A stretch of 64,000 nucleotides of DNA, taken from Bacteroidota bacterium (GTDB taxonomy: Bacteria > Bacteroidota > Bacteroidia > 2-12-FULL-35-15). Below, piece after piece: positions 1 through 8,450 of this stretch; the stretch's first letter is position 1; each line of letters begins with the position of its first letter. The notes beneath the pieces are model-generated. The model ran no database searches. It was not told where the DNA came from and saw only the letters and a list, made by a program, of their open reading frames with translations. The position numbers and the translations under genes were made by a program. The stretch lies in the NCBI GenBank assembly GCA_947469885.1, contig CANIQT010000003.1, forward strand, positions 232,150-296,149. The letters are read 5' to 3'.

Positions 1-1179
1 CCAGCGGATGCCTCTTTGTGTTGCAGATAACCTTACAGCAAAATTCATCACCACCGTTTTGTAACCTGTCCATTGTCGCCATTGTGCCCTGAAATTGAGG
101 TATCCACCCAAACCATCCAGTTTGATGCCCGTTCCGGGTTGAGGAATATCGGTTTGAATGTTATACGAATTGAACAAAGCAACTGCCACCGTATCGGGAG
201 TTGCAGAAACAGTCGCAGTGGGCACAGCAGTAGTCCAATCCACCATCACGGACCAAATTTTAACTTCGTCATTACCACCTCCCCAGGCATTATCGTGAAA
301 AGCAAAGAAAGGCAATGGAGTTCCGTAAGGTGGCAACTGCCCGTCAGCATCGGCCGGCAAGGGCACAAAGAAAGAACCGGTAGTTCCTGTGGTAAACGCC
401 ACCCCCACCGACCTTGCTGTCGGTACTCCTGCTAATATAGAATCGCGTTCGAAACAATATACATTATCAATATTTTGATTACAGGTCATATAATATCCAT
501 CAGCCCAAATCGAAAATTTCTGAAAGTCGGGATACTGCCCCGTTGCAAACGTATAGGTATAATACGTTCCTGTGGGGTCCGAAGTAGTAGAAACGGCAAT
601 GTAAGTATTCAAATCGCCAGCACCGCCAAGCCCAATCTGGCTCAGAAACCAACGGTCGGCATATTTGTCGTACAACACAATCGGGTCGCCACCGTTTGCC
701 ACAGCCGGATTCCACAAGTTGCCCAAATGATGAACCACCCCCACCAACGCACCGGTAGTTTTATTGAAAACTTTAATAGGAGTAGAATTTACACATTGCA
801 CGTAGTGGTTCGGTCCAACAGCACCTGTAGGGTCAGGCGGATAAAACAACCCTACCTGCCCAGCCCAGTTGGTTATTATAGAGGAAGATTGTTTTGTTCC
901 ATACTCCACTTGTCTAATGGCAGGGTCATCTCCATATTGTTCACCATCATCTTCAGTAAACAGATAAGCAGGTTTTTTACTTCTCTCCCTATCTTCCGAT
1001 TCTTTCATCACCGCATCAGCAGGCAATAACGTATCAGTATCAAATAAATCACTTAAAGGTTTGGAAATGGAAAAAGAGGTACACTTTATTTCATGTACTT
1101 TTCCTTTTTGCAGATTATTTTGGGAAAATAAATTTCCGAAAACAAGAAGAATACCTATTAATACAATGTTATTTTTCAT
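1..1179 (-). CDS. Secreted surface protein, 3' end outside the window
   Basis: The reading frame opens at ATG 1179 and runs 393 codons to base 1 without a stop, so the C-terminus lies beyond the window. The N-terminus is a signal peptide (MKNNIVLIGILLVFGNLFSQ) ending in the SQ site typical of Bacteroidota. About residue 100 a motif PPDPTGAVGPNHYVQ appears, followed by segments such as DPIVLYDKYADRWFLSQ and FSIWADGYYMTCN. These are seen in large Bacteroidota and deltaproteobacterial secreted proteins with a propeller-like fold. A T9SS sorting domain or adhesive repeats may follow in the missing part (inference). It lies 12 bases downstream of the SPOR gene on the same strand, so the two are probably co-transcribed. 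Function is unknown. Confidence 0.8.
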   Translation of the reverse strand, partial: MKNNIVLIGILLVFGNLFSQNNLQKGKVHEIKCTSFSISKPLSDLFDTDTLLPADAVMKESEDRERSKKPAYLFTEDDGEQYGDDPAIRQVEYGTKQSSSIITNWAGQVGLFYPPDPTGAVGPNHYVQCVNSTPIKVFNKTTGALVGVVHHLGNLWNPAVANGGDPIVLYDKYADRWFLSQIGLGGAGDLNTYIAVSTTSDPTGTYYTYTFATGQYPDFQKFSIWADGYYMTCNQNIDNVYCFERDSILAGVPTARSVGVAFTTGTTGSFFVPLPADADGQLPPYGTPLPFFAFHDNAWGGGNDEVKIWSVMVDWTTAVPTATVSATPDTVAVALFNSYNIQTDIPQPGTGIKLDGLGGYLNFRAQWRQWTGYKTVVMNFAVRLSATQRGIRW

Positions 1180-1191
1180 ACCTAATTCCTT

Positions 1192-1605
1192 TTATTCGAG
1201 TTTAGGCATCTCAATTTCGTCCTGAACTAAAAAGGAAGCAGGAAAATCAGCTTGCACTTGTTTCAAAAATTTATAGGCTTCGAGTTTTGTTCTGAAATCG
1301 CCCACACGAATGTTAAAGTTGGGCTGGTCGTATTTTTCGTAAGCAGGCACATCGGGATACTTAGTAATAAAATCAGCTTTTATTTCTTTGGCTTTATTTT
1401 TATCAGCACCAAAATGAATTTTTATTCTATACCCTTTTATTGGGGCTTTGGCATTTATCTCAATATGATTGGCAAGTAGTTCTTTTACTTTTTCATCCTG
1501 AATGATGGTTACTTTTCCGGTATCTTTGGCAGAGGTTTGAGCATGCAACAAGCCATTAGTGGTTACCATTACTGCAAACAAAAATATTACTTTTGATTTA
1601 ATCAT
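1192..1605 (-). CDS. SPOR domain-containing periplasmic protein
   Basis: A 137-residue exported protein. Residues 1-22 form a signal peptide ending LLHAQ. The C-terminal half (about 58-130: GYRIKIHFGADKNKAKEIK then FNIRVGDFRTKLEAYKFL) matches the SPOR fold, which binds denuded glycan strands of septal peptidoglycan. The protein is little more than a leader, a short linker and one SPOR domain. It is followed 12 bases later by the partial surface-protein gene. A -7 box TAACTTTG lies 18-27 bases upstream of the ATG. The role in cell wall or division is inferred from the domain only. Confidence 0.8.
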   Translation of the reverse strand: MIKSKVIFLFAVMVTTNGLLHAQTSAKDTGKVTIIQDEKVKELLANHIEINAKAPIKGYRIKIHFGADKNKAKEIKADFITKYPDVPAYEKYDQPNFNIRVGDFRTKLEAYKFLKQVQADFPASFLVQDEIEMPKLE

Positions 1606-1623
1606 TGATTATTATTTACGTGG

Positions 1624-1631
1624 CAAAGTTA
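1624..1631 (-). promoter_or_regulatory. Bacteroidota -7 box (TAACTTTG) for the SPOR gene
   Basis: On the minus strand the sequence reads TAACTTTG, an exact TAnnTTTG match, about 20 bases upstream of ATG 1605. No convincing -33 TTG was found at the usual 19-21 base distance. Confidence 0.5.
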
Positions 1632-1699
1632 ATTTATTTTCTTGTTCAAAAAGGTATATATAAGGAATGTTCCGTTCCGCTAGTTTTTGGGTGGAAATA

Positions 1700-1735
1700 A
1701 AAAAACCTCCCTGCAACAAAGCAAAGAGGTTTTTT
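1700..1735 (-). terminator. Hairpin terminator after the PKD/T9SS gene
   Basis: AAAAAACCTC (1700-1709) pairs with GAGGTTTTTT (1726-1735). The loop contains a further TGC/GCA pairing. It lies 24 bases beyond the stop of the 1759-3255 gene. The A/T arms make it potentially bidirectional. Confidence 0.65.
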
Positions 1736-1758
1736 GGAAAAAGTGGAAAAGCTTAAAG

Positions 1759-3255
1759 CTATTCCCTTACAAAAGGTCGGGTTATAAATTTATCTCCGTT
1801 TTGTATTTTTATATAATACGTTCCCGGTGCAACTCCAGCAAGGTCAATATTCATTACCCCAATAGTTGAAGAACCAATGTTAACTGATTTTACTATTTGC
1901 CCAAGTGCGTTCACTATGTCAATAGTCGCATTTTCTTTTGTGTTGATAATATCATAATTAACCGCAACACTCATATTGGCAGGGTTTGGATAGATGATTA
2001 CACTCGAAACTTTTCCTGTTTCCGCAATTCCTGTTCCATGACTGCTTGCTGTATCCACATGAATGTTGGTGGTGTAATATCCGTTTCCACAGGTGCCTGT
2101 TGTGGTCAACTCTACGGTGTAAGTACCACCAGTAACGTAATTGTGCACAGGGCTTGGAGCACCCGATGAGCCCCCATCGCCAAACAACCACGATTGAGTT
2201 AATGTATTGGTAGAAGTACTCACAAAACTTGCAGCCAAATTAACAGACGACCATGTGAAAGAAGCCACCGAGCCTGGATTGATGGTAACGGTAGTGGTGG
2301 CAGGCGCAGAAATACAGTTTGTAGTCCATCCTAAATAGGTCATCGTGTATTGTGCCGTTTTAGTGCCCGGAGTGGTGTAAGAATGAGAGCCAGAAGTAGA
2401 AGCAACTGTGTTTCCATCACCATAATCAAGCAAATCGGTTACTCCCATAGGGTTGTAAATGTTGCTGTAATAATTTCCTCCATTTGTACCGGGACTTTCG
2501 CTGAAATAAATACTTGAATTAATACACGCAGAAGTAGGGCTTGCAGTTAATGTATTGGTCATCGAATTAAATTTGATGGTTGGAGAAAAAAGGAAATGTT
2601 CATCGTAATTATTTCCTCCAAACTGAACTAAGTCATTAAGTAAGCCGTAATAATTTGTTCCATAAGAAACGAGTGAGTAGTCATCATAATTACCTCCATT
2701 AACACCACCATTGGGAGAAGCTTCAATGAGTACAGAATCTGACAAGTTAACAGCCATTACCGCCACTACAAAACCATTGGTAACGGTAATTGGTGTTCCA
2801 AAGGTAACAGTATAATTACTTGTGGTGGTATTGTTAACAGTTGCACTAGCTGCTGCTGATCCGGCACCTGTTGGCATACCCCCACTCAATGCAAATATTT
2901 TTACAGCCACCGTATAGTTATTTGAAATTTTTGCAGCTCTGAAATCTACTGCTGTTACTTGGCCAGTAAAATTAGGGAATACTTCAAAAGCTCCATCCCA
3001 GCCATTAAAACCGCCTACCTGCCAAGAGGCGCCATCGGTGCTGCCTACATATTTTACTTTATCAGTGCACACCACACTCACACTTTTTTCCAGACCGACA
3101 TTAGTATTATTTGTCCTCACCTCATTGCTTGTTTGCAACGCGGGAGTTATACCGTGTCTCACAGTTCCGTTTTTCATCTGAGAAGGAACTCTCATTTGTT
3201 GAGCAAAAGCAAAAGCAGAAGTCAACATCATTGTAAATAGTAAAGTTTTTTTCAT
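1759..3255 (-). CDS. PKD-domain secreted protein with T9SS type A sorting domain
   Basis: A 498-residue exported protein. Residues 1-18 are a signal peptide ending AFAQ. The middle holds two PKD-like beta-sandwich repeats, recognised by LDYGDGNTVAS...GSHSYTTPGT (about 280-305) and WLFGDGGSSGAPSPVHNYV (about 355-375). The last ~80 residues (VIIYPNPANMSVAVNYD ... GTYYIKIQNGD) form the type A C-terminal domain that directs export and surface attachment by the type IX secretion system. The N-terminal ~180 residues are a beta-rich region without a clear family. A consensus promoter precedes it and a hairpin terminator follows it, so it is monocistronic. The ligand is unknown. Confidence 0.88.
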   Translation of the reverse strand: MKKTLLFTMMLTSAFAFAQQMRVPSQMKNGTVRHGITPALQTSNEVRTNNTNVGLEKSVSVVCTDKVKYVGSTDGASWQVGGFNGWDGAFEVFPNFTGQVTAVDFRAAKISNNYTVAVKIFALSGGMPTGAGSAAASATVNNTTTSNYTVTFGTPITVTNGFVVAVMAVNLSDSVLIEASPNGGVNGGNYDDYSLVSYGTNYYGLLNDLVQFGGNNYDEHFLFSPTIKFNSMTNTLTASPTSACINSSIYFSESPGTNGGNYYSNIYNPMGVTDLLDYGDGNTVASTSGSHSYTTPGTKTAQYTMTYLGWTTNCISAPATTTVTINPGSVASFTWSSVNLAASFVSTSTNTLTQSWLFGDGGSSGAPSPVHNYVTGGTYTVELTTTGTCGNGYYTTNIHVDTASSHGTGIAETGKVSSVIIYPNPANMSVAVNYDIINTKENATIDIVNALGQIVKSVNIGSSTIGVMNIDLAGVAPGTYYIKIQNGDKFITRPFVRE

Positions 3256-3282
3256 GATTTTTTGTTTTTAAAGATTAGTCAG

Positions 3283-3314
3283 CAAAACTAAATCAAATAA
3301 ATTTAACCTCAAAA
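3283..3314 (-). promoter_or_regulatory. Full Bacteroidota promoter (TTTTG - 19 bp - TAGTTTTG)
   Basis: On the minus strand TTTTG (3310-3314) is followed after 19 bases by TAGTTTTG (3283-3290). The spacing fits the -33/-7 architecture used by the Bacteroidota primary sigma factor. The start codon at 3255 is 28 bases downstream. Confidence 0.7.
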
Positions 3315-3424
3315 CAAAAAGGATGAAAATCATTAATAACCTATGCAAAATAAGATTCCTTTGAAAGTAATTTCTGTTTTCTGTTTTTTATTGTTTAATT
3401 TGCACTGATTTTTAAAACAAGAAG

Positions 3425-3979
3425 GTGAACAAGAAAGAATTTTTTGCTGAATTTTTACGACCTGTTAAGAATAACGTGGGTGCTGTAGCTCCCAGTTCTA
3501 AATATCTAGTAAAGAAAATGGTTGACCCTATTGACTTTGCTACAGTGAAATGTATTGTTGAATTTGGCCCTGGTACAGGCAACATCACTTTGGAACTTCT
3601 TCACCGGATGCCAGCAGATGCTACCCTAATTGTTTTTGAAATCAATAAAGAATTTTGTGAACGATTGAAAGAAATAAACGATCCGAGAATTAAAATAATT
3701 AGCGACAGTGCTGAAAACCTGGAGAGTTACTTAATAAAAAACAATATCGCCAGGGTTGATTACATTGTTTCCTCTCTTCCGTTTAGCCTCATCCCCAACC
3801 CGATTGTAAGAAATATTTTAAAAATTGCAAATAAAGTATTGAGCCCCAAAGGAGCATTTATTCAATACCAATATTCGCTGAATGCTTATGCTAAATTGAA
3901 AAACACATTCAAAAAAGTGGATTTAAATTTTACTCCTATTAATCTTCCACCAGCATTTATTTTTACCTGCACTAATTAG
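3425..3979 (+). CDS. Class I SAM-dependent methyltransferase, phospholipid N-methyltransferase-like
   Basis: A 184-residue protein with a GTG start. The SAM-binding motif I is VEFGPGTGNIT (about 42-52), with an acidic ribose-binding strand IVFEIN downstream. The N-terminal stretch FFAEFLRPVKNNVGAVAPSSKYL is characteristic of the PmtA/COG3963 group, which is related to KsgA-type methyltransferases. The catalytic-loop region reads IVSSLPFSLIP. The likely role is methylation of a membrane lipid headgroup, but the substrate cannot be read from sequence. It is followed 23 bases later by the TolB-like gene. An alternative start further in is possible. Confidence 0.75.
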   Translation: MNKKEFFAEFLRPVKNNVGAVAPSSKYLVKKMVDPIDFATVKCIVEFGPGTGNITLELLHRMPADATLIVFEINKEFCERLKEINDPRIKIISDSAENLESYLIKNNIARVDYIVSSLPFSLIPNPIVRNILKIANKVLSPKGAFIQYQYSLNAYAKLKNTFKKVDLNFTPINLPPAFIFTCTN

Positions 3980-4002
3980 GAGTTGCTTTTTTTCGAACGA
4001 CT

Positions 4003-4875
4003 ATGAAAAATAAAACCATTCTTATTAGTTTACTTTTTATCACTTCAAAAATAATTGCCCAATTGCCCAATACTGACATTTGGTTGTTAGATATAAAAGC
4101 CAACAGAGATAGTATTGTGCTTAAAAACCCTGTAAACATTACTAACCGACTAGGGTACGATAATCAACCTTCGTTTTCGCCAGATGGAAAATATATTTTA
4201 TACACTTCCATCCATGAAGACAAACAAGCCGATATTTATAAGTACGATTTGATAACAAAAAATATTTCTCAATTTACCAAAACCGCTACCAGCGAATATT
4301 CTCCCACTTTTATGCCTGACGGTAAAAACATTTCAGTGGTAATGATAGAAGCCGACAGCACCACACAGCGGCTCTGGAAATTTCCAATTCGTGGTGGACC
4401 TCCTTCTTTAATTATGAAAGATATTGATTCTATTGGTTATCATTGTTGGATAACAAAAGACAGTCTTGCATTAGTGATGATAACCAAATCGCCCACTCTT
4501 GAGGTAGTAAATGTAAAAACTCAGAAATATAAAGTATTGGCAAGTAATGTCGGCAGGTGTATCACTTCTGTTTCCGAAACTCTTTTTTATGTTCAGAAGA
4601 AGGATTCAACAAAATATTATTTATCCAATTACATGAAGAGTATAAAAGACAGGGAAAAAAATTATTATTCGTTACCAAATGAGGATTATGCAATTCTGCT
4701 TTCATTTCAGCCTATTTATTTTACAGGAGTAAAATCAAAAATTATGGCTTCTTATCCTTTTAAAAATACAGATAAAGTAATTTTGGATTTATCAAACAAA
4801 GGGATTAAGAATATAACAAGAATTGCCATCAGTTCCGATGGAACAAAGATGGCAATTGTTGCTGAATCTAAATAA
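4003..4875 (+). CDS. TolB-like beta-propeller (PD40) periplasmic protein
   Basis: A 290-residue exported protein with a signal peptide (to about residue 20, ending IIAQ). PD40/WD40-like blades are visible: QPSFSPDGKYILYTS (about 55-70), YSPTFMPDGKNISVV (about 100-115) and a last blade IAISSDGTKMAIVAE. The fold resembles the TolB propeller, but the length is only about two thirds of TolB and no N-terminal TolB domain is seen. It may be a binding or scaffold protein in the periplasm. It ends 11 bases before the convergent stop of the PorE-like gene. Confidence 0.7.
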   Translation: MKNKTILISLLFITSKIIAQLPNTDIWLLDIKANRDSIVLKNPVNITNRLGYDNQPSFSPDGKYILYTSIHEDKQADIYKYDLITKNISQFTKTATSEYSPTFMPDGKNISVVMIEADSTTQRLWKFPIRGGPPSLIMKDIDSIGYHCWITKDSLALVMITKSPTLEVVNVKTQKYKVLASNVGRCITSVSETLFYVQKKDSTKYYLSNYMKSIKDREKNYYSLPNEDYAILLSFQPIYFTGVKSKIMASYPFKNTDKVILDLSNKGIKNITRIAISSDGTKMAIVAESK

Positions 4876-4886
4876 TAAACTCTCTA

Positions 4887-7475
4887 TTATTTATCGTCCA
4901 CTTGTAACAGACCCATGGTAACAAGTTCAGTTAAATAAACACGTTTCCCTTTATAAATAGCAGTAATAAAAGCGTCACTAATACCAGCTTCTCTTACTTT
5001 CTTTTTAAATTCAAGTGCCTGATTTAAGGTAGTAAATTTTCCAACTGTGATACGAGTTAACCCGTCATCCAATTTTAGTTTTTCTGATTTTCCTAATCCT
5101 TTTAATTTTGAATAATCAAAACTTTTAGGAGAAGATAATGCTGCTACTTGAATTCTAAAGGTTAATCCCGGTTTAGATTCGTTACCCACTTTACTTGCCA
5201 CTTTTGCTTCGGTAGCATTTACTTTCGCCATTCTTGCTTCAGCAGCTTTTGCTTCTGCTTCTGCTTTAGCTGCACTTGTTGTTGCTCCACCAGCTGTGGT
5301 TGCCCCTGGGTTGGTTCCACCTGCTGTGGTTGCTCCTGGTGCTGTTCCTGTTAAATTTGTTGCCGCTGGTATTGCACCTCCTGCTGTTGTTGCCCCTGGG
5401 GTGGTGCCACCTGCTGTTGCCGTTCCTGGTGTTGTTCCTCCAGCGGTAGTTGCGCTTGGATTGGTTCCGCTTGCTGTTGAAGACGCTCCTGCCGTGCCAC
5501 CTGCTGTTGTTGTTCCGGGTGTCGTTCCTCCAGCGGTTGTACCACCCAGAGTTGTTCCTGTTAAATTTGTTGCTGCAGGAATTGCCCCTCCTGCATTAGT
5601 TGCATCGGGGGTTGTGCCACCCGCTGTAGTTGCTCCCGGATTCGCACCTCCTGCTGTAGTTGATCCAGGAGTTGTTCCAGTTAAAATTGTTGCTGCAGGC
5701 ATTGCGCCTCCTGCATTTGTTGCCCCAGGGGTTGCGCCACCTGAAGTACCTCCTGCATTATTAGCTCCAGGCGTTGCACTTCCATCCACTGCTTTTGTAC
5801 CTACATCTGTGGTTGCGCCTCCATCAACAGGTGTTTTTGTAGCCGCGCCACCACCATCAGGTGCCACAGCAAGATCTTTTTTAAATGGAAATTGAATATT
5901 AATTATTTTTTCTAAGTAGGCTGTAAGGTTGGTAGCATCTACCATCTGCACTTGGGGTGGAAACCCTTCTGCCTTATAGGTAATTTTATAATTATTTCCT
6001 GAAGGAATGTTTACAAGATAATTTCCAGTACTTGAATTGGAAATAAAGTTTCCATAATTTTTATTCTTGTTAACTATATCCACTGTTACAGTAGCTTCAC
6101 CCGGCTTATCATTTATGGTTACTTTTCCTTTTACTGTTTCCACTATCGGTCTTAAAAAAGTTGAAGGCATATTTACAGAATAAATATCTTGTTGCCCAAA
6201 ACCTCCTTTTCTTCCAGATGAAAAGAACCCTCGCTCTCCACTAGTAGAAAGAACAAAAAAACCATCATCATCTGTGCTGTTTATAGGATAACCTATATTT
6301 TCTGGGTGAGTCCAACTCGTATCTTTTTCGTTAAATCTGGTTACAAAAATATCGTTATAACCCATGCTTTTTAATCCTTGAGTACTATAGGTTAATGTCT
6401 TTCCATCAGGATGAATAAAAGGTGCATCATCATCAAATTTTGTATTTACTTCTATGCCTAAGTTTTGAACTTCTTTCCAAGTACCGTCATCCTGTAAAGT
6501 AGCTTTATAAAGGTCTCTCCCTCCTACTCCACCTGGGCGCTCGCTTGCAAAAAACAAGGTTTTGCCATCTGCAGAAAGCGATGCACTTCCTTCCCAATAA
6601 TAAGTATTTACTTCTCCTTTTAATTTTTCGGGTGCCGACCAATTATCACCCGAGAGTGTACTCATATATATATCACCACCATCCGAAGCATCGTCTCTGT
6701 AAACAAATAATTTCTGACCATCATTTGATATTGAAATAGCTGCATCGTTCAGGTTGGTATTAATCAATGGACCCATGCTCACTGGTTTTGTCCACACCCC
6801 GTTTTCTTTTCGTGAAATAAAAACATCTTCGTTAAATTCACCTAACGGATCAGGCTGATTTAATTCGTTTTGTTTGCCACCCATACTTTCTTCTCCTTTG
6901 TAAGTAAAGATCATGGTGTTTTCATCGGACGAAACAGAAGGTGAGTATTCGGAATTAGTTGTATTTACATCTTTACCAATGGACTCAATTTTTGCATTCA
7001 CAGGTCTTGCTACTAGCTCCTTTCCATTATTGCAAAAATCTTGCAACAATGCTGCTTCCTTTTTTTGAATCTCTGTTAAATTCTTTTTCTTTAAAAAATC
7101 ATCAATATTGGTCAAGGCATCGTCAAACCTGTAATTATAATGCTGGGCTCTTGCCAAATCGTATTCGATATCGTTGGTTCTTCTGTTTTTAATATACGTT
7201 TCTGATAAATACTCCAACGATTTTTCGTGCGAATCACTACGGTATAAACCACAAATACCAACTACATATTTTAAATAGAGTTCGTTAGGGTGATTGTCCA
7301 GTATTTTCTCGAAATAGCCTAAAGCCACTAGGTAATTTCGCGCTTCAAAAATAGTTTGTGCTTTTACTAAGGAATCATTCTCTTTGTTACGCCACTTACG
7401 GGTTACCATTGTATTTTGAGAAAACGAAACGGTAACATAAAACATGGTCAAAAGAACAAGTATTACTTTTTTCAT
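4887..7475 (-). CDS. PorE-like TPR / PD40 propeller / SPOR envelope protein with A-T-G-P tandem repeats
   Basis: I start at ATG 7475 (MKKVILVLLTMFYVTVSFSQ, a signal peptide), giving 862 residues. The longer upstream frame would overlap the ywbE gene and lacks a leader. Domains in order: TPR-like helices (about 30-160); a four-to-six bladed PD40 propeller with SVSSDENTMIFTY, ISNDGQKLFVYRDD, LSADGKTLFFASERPGG, IHPDGKTLTYS (about 170-455); a carboxypeptidase-regulatory-like domain (about 470-535); a low-complexity Gly/Thr/Ala/Pro region of ~180 residues; a short Ala/Glu/Lys coiled stretch; and a SPOR domain (FRIQVAALSSPKSF ... VREAGISDAFITAIY, about 770-845). T9SS PorE and related proteins have the same order but usually end in an OmpA-like peptidoglycan domain. 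Here SPOR takes that place. A role in anchoring an envelope machine to peptidoglycan is inferred. Confidence 0.8.
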   Translation of the reverse strand: MKKVILVLLTMFYVTVSFSQNTMVTRKWRNKENDSLVKAQTIFEARNYLVALGYFEKILDNHPNELYLKYVVGICGLYRSDSHEKSLEYLSETYIKNRRTNDIEYDLARAQHYNYRFDDALTNIDDFLKKKNLTEIQKKEAALLQDFCNNGKELVARPVNAKIESIGKDVNTTNSEYSPSVSSDENTMIFTYKGEESMGGKQNELNQPDPLGEFNEDVFISRKENGVWTKPVSMGPLINTNLNDAAISISNDGQKLFVYRDDASDGGDIYMSTLSGDNWSAPEKLKGEVNTYYWEGSASLSADGKTLFFASERPGGVGGRDLYKATLQDDGTWKEVQNLGIEVNTKFDDDAPFIHPDGKTLTYSTQGLKSMGYNDIFVTRFNEKDTSWTHPENIGYPINSTDDDGFFVLSTSGERGFFSSGRKGGFGQQDIYSVNMPSTFLRPIVETVKGKVTINDKPGEATVTVDIVNKNKNYGNFISNSSTGNYLVNIPSGNNYKITYKAEGFPPQVQMVDATNLTAYLEKIINIQFPFKKDLAVAPDGGGAATKTPVDGGATTDVGTKAVDGSATPGANNAGGTSGGATPGATNAGGAMPAATILTGTTPGSTTAGGANPGATTAGGTTPDATNAGGAIPAATNLTGTTLGGTTAGGTTPGTTTAGGTAGASSTASGTNPSATTAGGTTPGTATAGGTTPGATTAGGAIPAATNLTGTAPGATTAGGTNPGATTAGGATTSAAKAEAEAKAAEARMAKVNATEAKVASKVGNESKPGLTFRIQVAALSSPKSFDYSKLKGLGKSEKLKLDDGLTRITVGKFTTLNQALEFKKKVREAGISDAFITAIYKGKRVYLTELVTMGLLQVDDK
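5285..5790 (-). repeat. In-frame tandem repeat in the PorE-like gene
   Basis: The DNA encodes a run of decapeptide-like units around TTAGGTNPGA. A larger unit containing AAT(N/I)LTGT recurs: the + strand word GTTCC(T/A)GTTAAA appears near 5344, 5554 and 5674, giving intervals of 210 and 120 bases. The similarity of units makes slippage and length variation between strains likely. Confidence 0.8.
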
Positions 7476-7500
7476 AGATATGGTTTTATAATTTATGACC

Positions 7501-7508
7501 CAAAAATA
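7501..7508 (-). promoter_or_regulatory. -7 box (TATTTTTG) for the PorE-like gene
   Basis: Minus-strand TATTTTTG matches TAnnTTTG and lies 25 bases upstream of ATG 7475, supporting that start over the longer frame. Confidence 0.5.
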
Positions 7509-7525
7509 AGTATTTTTACCGATAT

Positions 7526-7741
7526 ATGAACTTAAAATCACCACACACAGTAAATATGTTCCGAGAAAATGTAAAGCTCGGACAGGAAGTAGAAGTAGTT
7601 TTGAAGAAAGATCAGCGAACAGGCAAACGTACAAAAGGCACTGTGAGAGCCATATTAACAAGTGCTCCATTTCATTCGAGAGGAATAAAAGTGATGCTTG
7701 ATAGTCGTCAGATTGGTCGGGTACAGGAAATTATTGGATAA
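7526..7741 (+). CDS. ywbE: YwbE family protein
   Basis: A 71-residue basic protein, nearly all of it the YwbE (DUF2196) domain: VEVVLKKDQRTGKRTKGTV followed by ILTSAPFHSRGIKVMLDSRQIGRVQEI. Family members are about 60-70 residues, so it is full length. ATG 7556 (MFRENVKLGQ) is an equally plausible start. The function of the family is not established. It is divergently oriented from the PorE-like gene and precedes the O-methyltransferase gene by 37 bases. Confidence 0.85.
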   Translation: MNLKSPHTVNMFRENVKLGQEVEVVLKKDQRTGKRTKGTVRAILTSAPFHSRGIKVMLDSRQIGRVQEIIG

Positions 7742-7752
7742 ATAAAAATATT

Positions 7753-7760
7753 TACTTTCG
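7753..7760 (+). promoter_or_regulatory. -7-like box (TACTTTCG) before the O-methyltransferase gene
   Basis: TACTTTCG differs from TAnnTTTG by one base and lies 19 bases before ATG 7779. This gives a very short leader. Confidence 0.35.
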
Positions 7761-7778
7761 CGTTTTAAAAAACAAACA

Positions 7779-8420
7779 ATGGATTTTATTGACGAAAAAA
7801 TTGAGGCCTATTCTTTAGCTCACTCCCAACCCGAATCTGAAATTCTGAAAAAAATAAACAGGGAAACAAACGCCAAGGTGTTAATGCCAAGAATGCTTTC
7901 AGGACATCTTCAAGGAAACGCGTTGACCATGTTAAGCAAAATGATTCAGCCCAAACAAATTCTAGAAATTGGAACTTATACGGGTTATTCAGGAATTTGT
8001 CTTGCACAAGGTTTGCAAACAGGAGGCAAACTTTATACTATTGATATTAATGAAGAGTTAGAAAAAATGGTTCGGGGCTTTATTGATGAAGCCGGAATGA
8101 ATGATAAAATCAATTATTACATAGGTAACGCATTAAGCATTATCCCAACTATTAACCAAACTTTTGATATTGTTTTTATTGATGCTGATAAAAAAAACTA
8201 TGCTAATTATTACGATTTGGCTTTTGATAAAGTAAGAAGTGGAGGTTATATCATTGCTGACAATGTGCTGTGGAGTGGTAAAGTTTTAGATCCTCCTGAA
8301 AAAATGGATGCGGAAACAAAAGCAATTCATGAATTTAATAAAAAAGTAAACCACGATACCAGAGTCGAAAATATGTTGATGCCTATAAGGGATGGATTGA
8401 TGATTGTTAGAAAAAAATAG
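7779..8420 (+). CDS. O-methyltransferase family 3 (catechol-OMT-like)
   Basis: A 213-residue cytoplasmic enzyme. The SAM site is ILEIGTYTGYSGICLAQGL (about 65-83). The metal-binding and catalytic signature is FDIVFIDADKKNYANYYDLA (about 129-148), followed by the second metal ligand region GYIIADNVLWSGKV. This is the SAM-dependent, Mg-dependent O-methyltransferase 3 family (caffeoyl-CoA/catechol OMT-like). In bacteria the natural acceptor is often unknown. The length matches the family. It is followed 30 bases later by the threonine aldolase gene on the same strand. Confidence 0.88.
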   Translation: MDFIDEKIEAYSLAHSQPESEILKKINRETNAKVLMPRMLSGHLQGNALTMLSKMIQPKQILEIGTYTGYSGICLAQGLQTGGKLYTIDINEELEKMVRGFIDEAGMNDKINYYIGNALSIIPTINQTFDIVFIDADKKNYANYYDLAFDKVRSGGYIIADNVLWSGKVLDPPEKMDAETKAIHEFNKKVNHDTRVENMLMPIRDGLMIVRKK

Positions 8421-8450
8421 AAAACAAAGAATTACTAATATACTTGAATT

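Noticed and set aside
475..1029. Plus-strand frames of 120 and 184 codons in the first kilobase
   Set aside because: They lie opposite a continuous minus-strand frame with a signal peptide and a recognisable motif. They are shadows of the partial gene.
5296..5895. A 199-codon plus-strand frame rich in Pro, Val and Ala
   Set aside because: It is the complement of the in-frame Gly/Thr/Ala/Pro repeat of the PorE-like gene. The repeat keeps other frames open. There is no start signal and no leader.
7476..7670. A 65-codon upstream extension of the PorE-like gene
   Set aside because: It overlaps the ywbE gene, crosses a -7 box, and the internal ATG begins a clean signal peptide.
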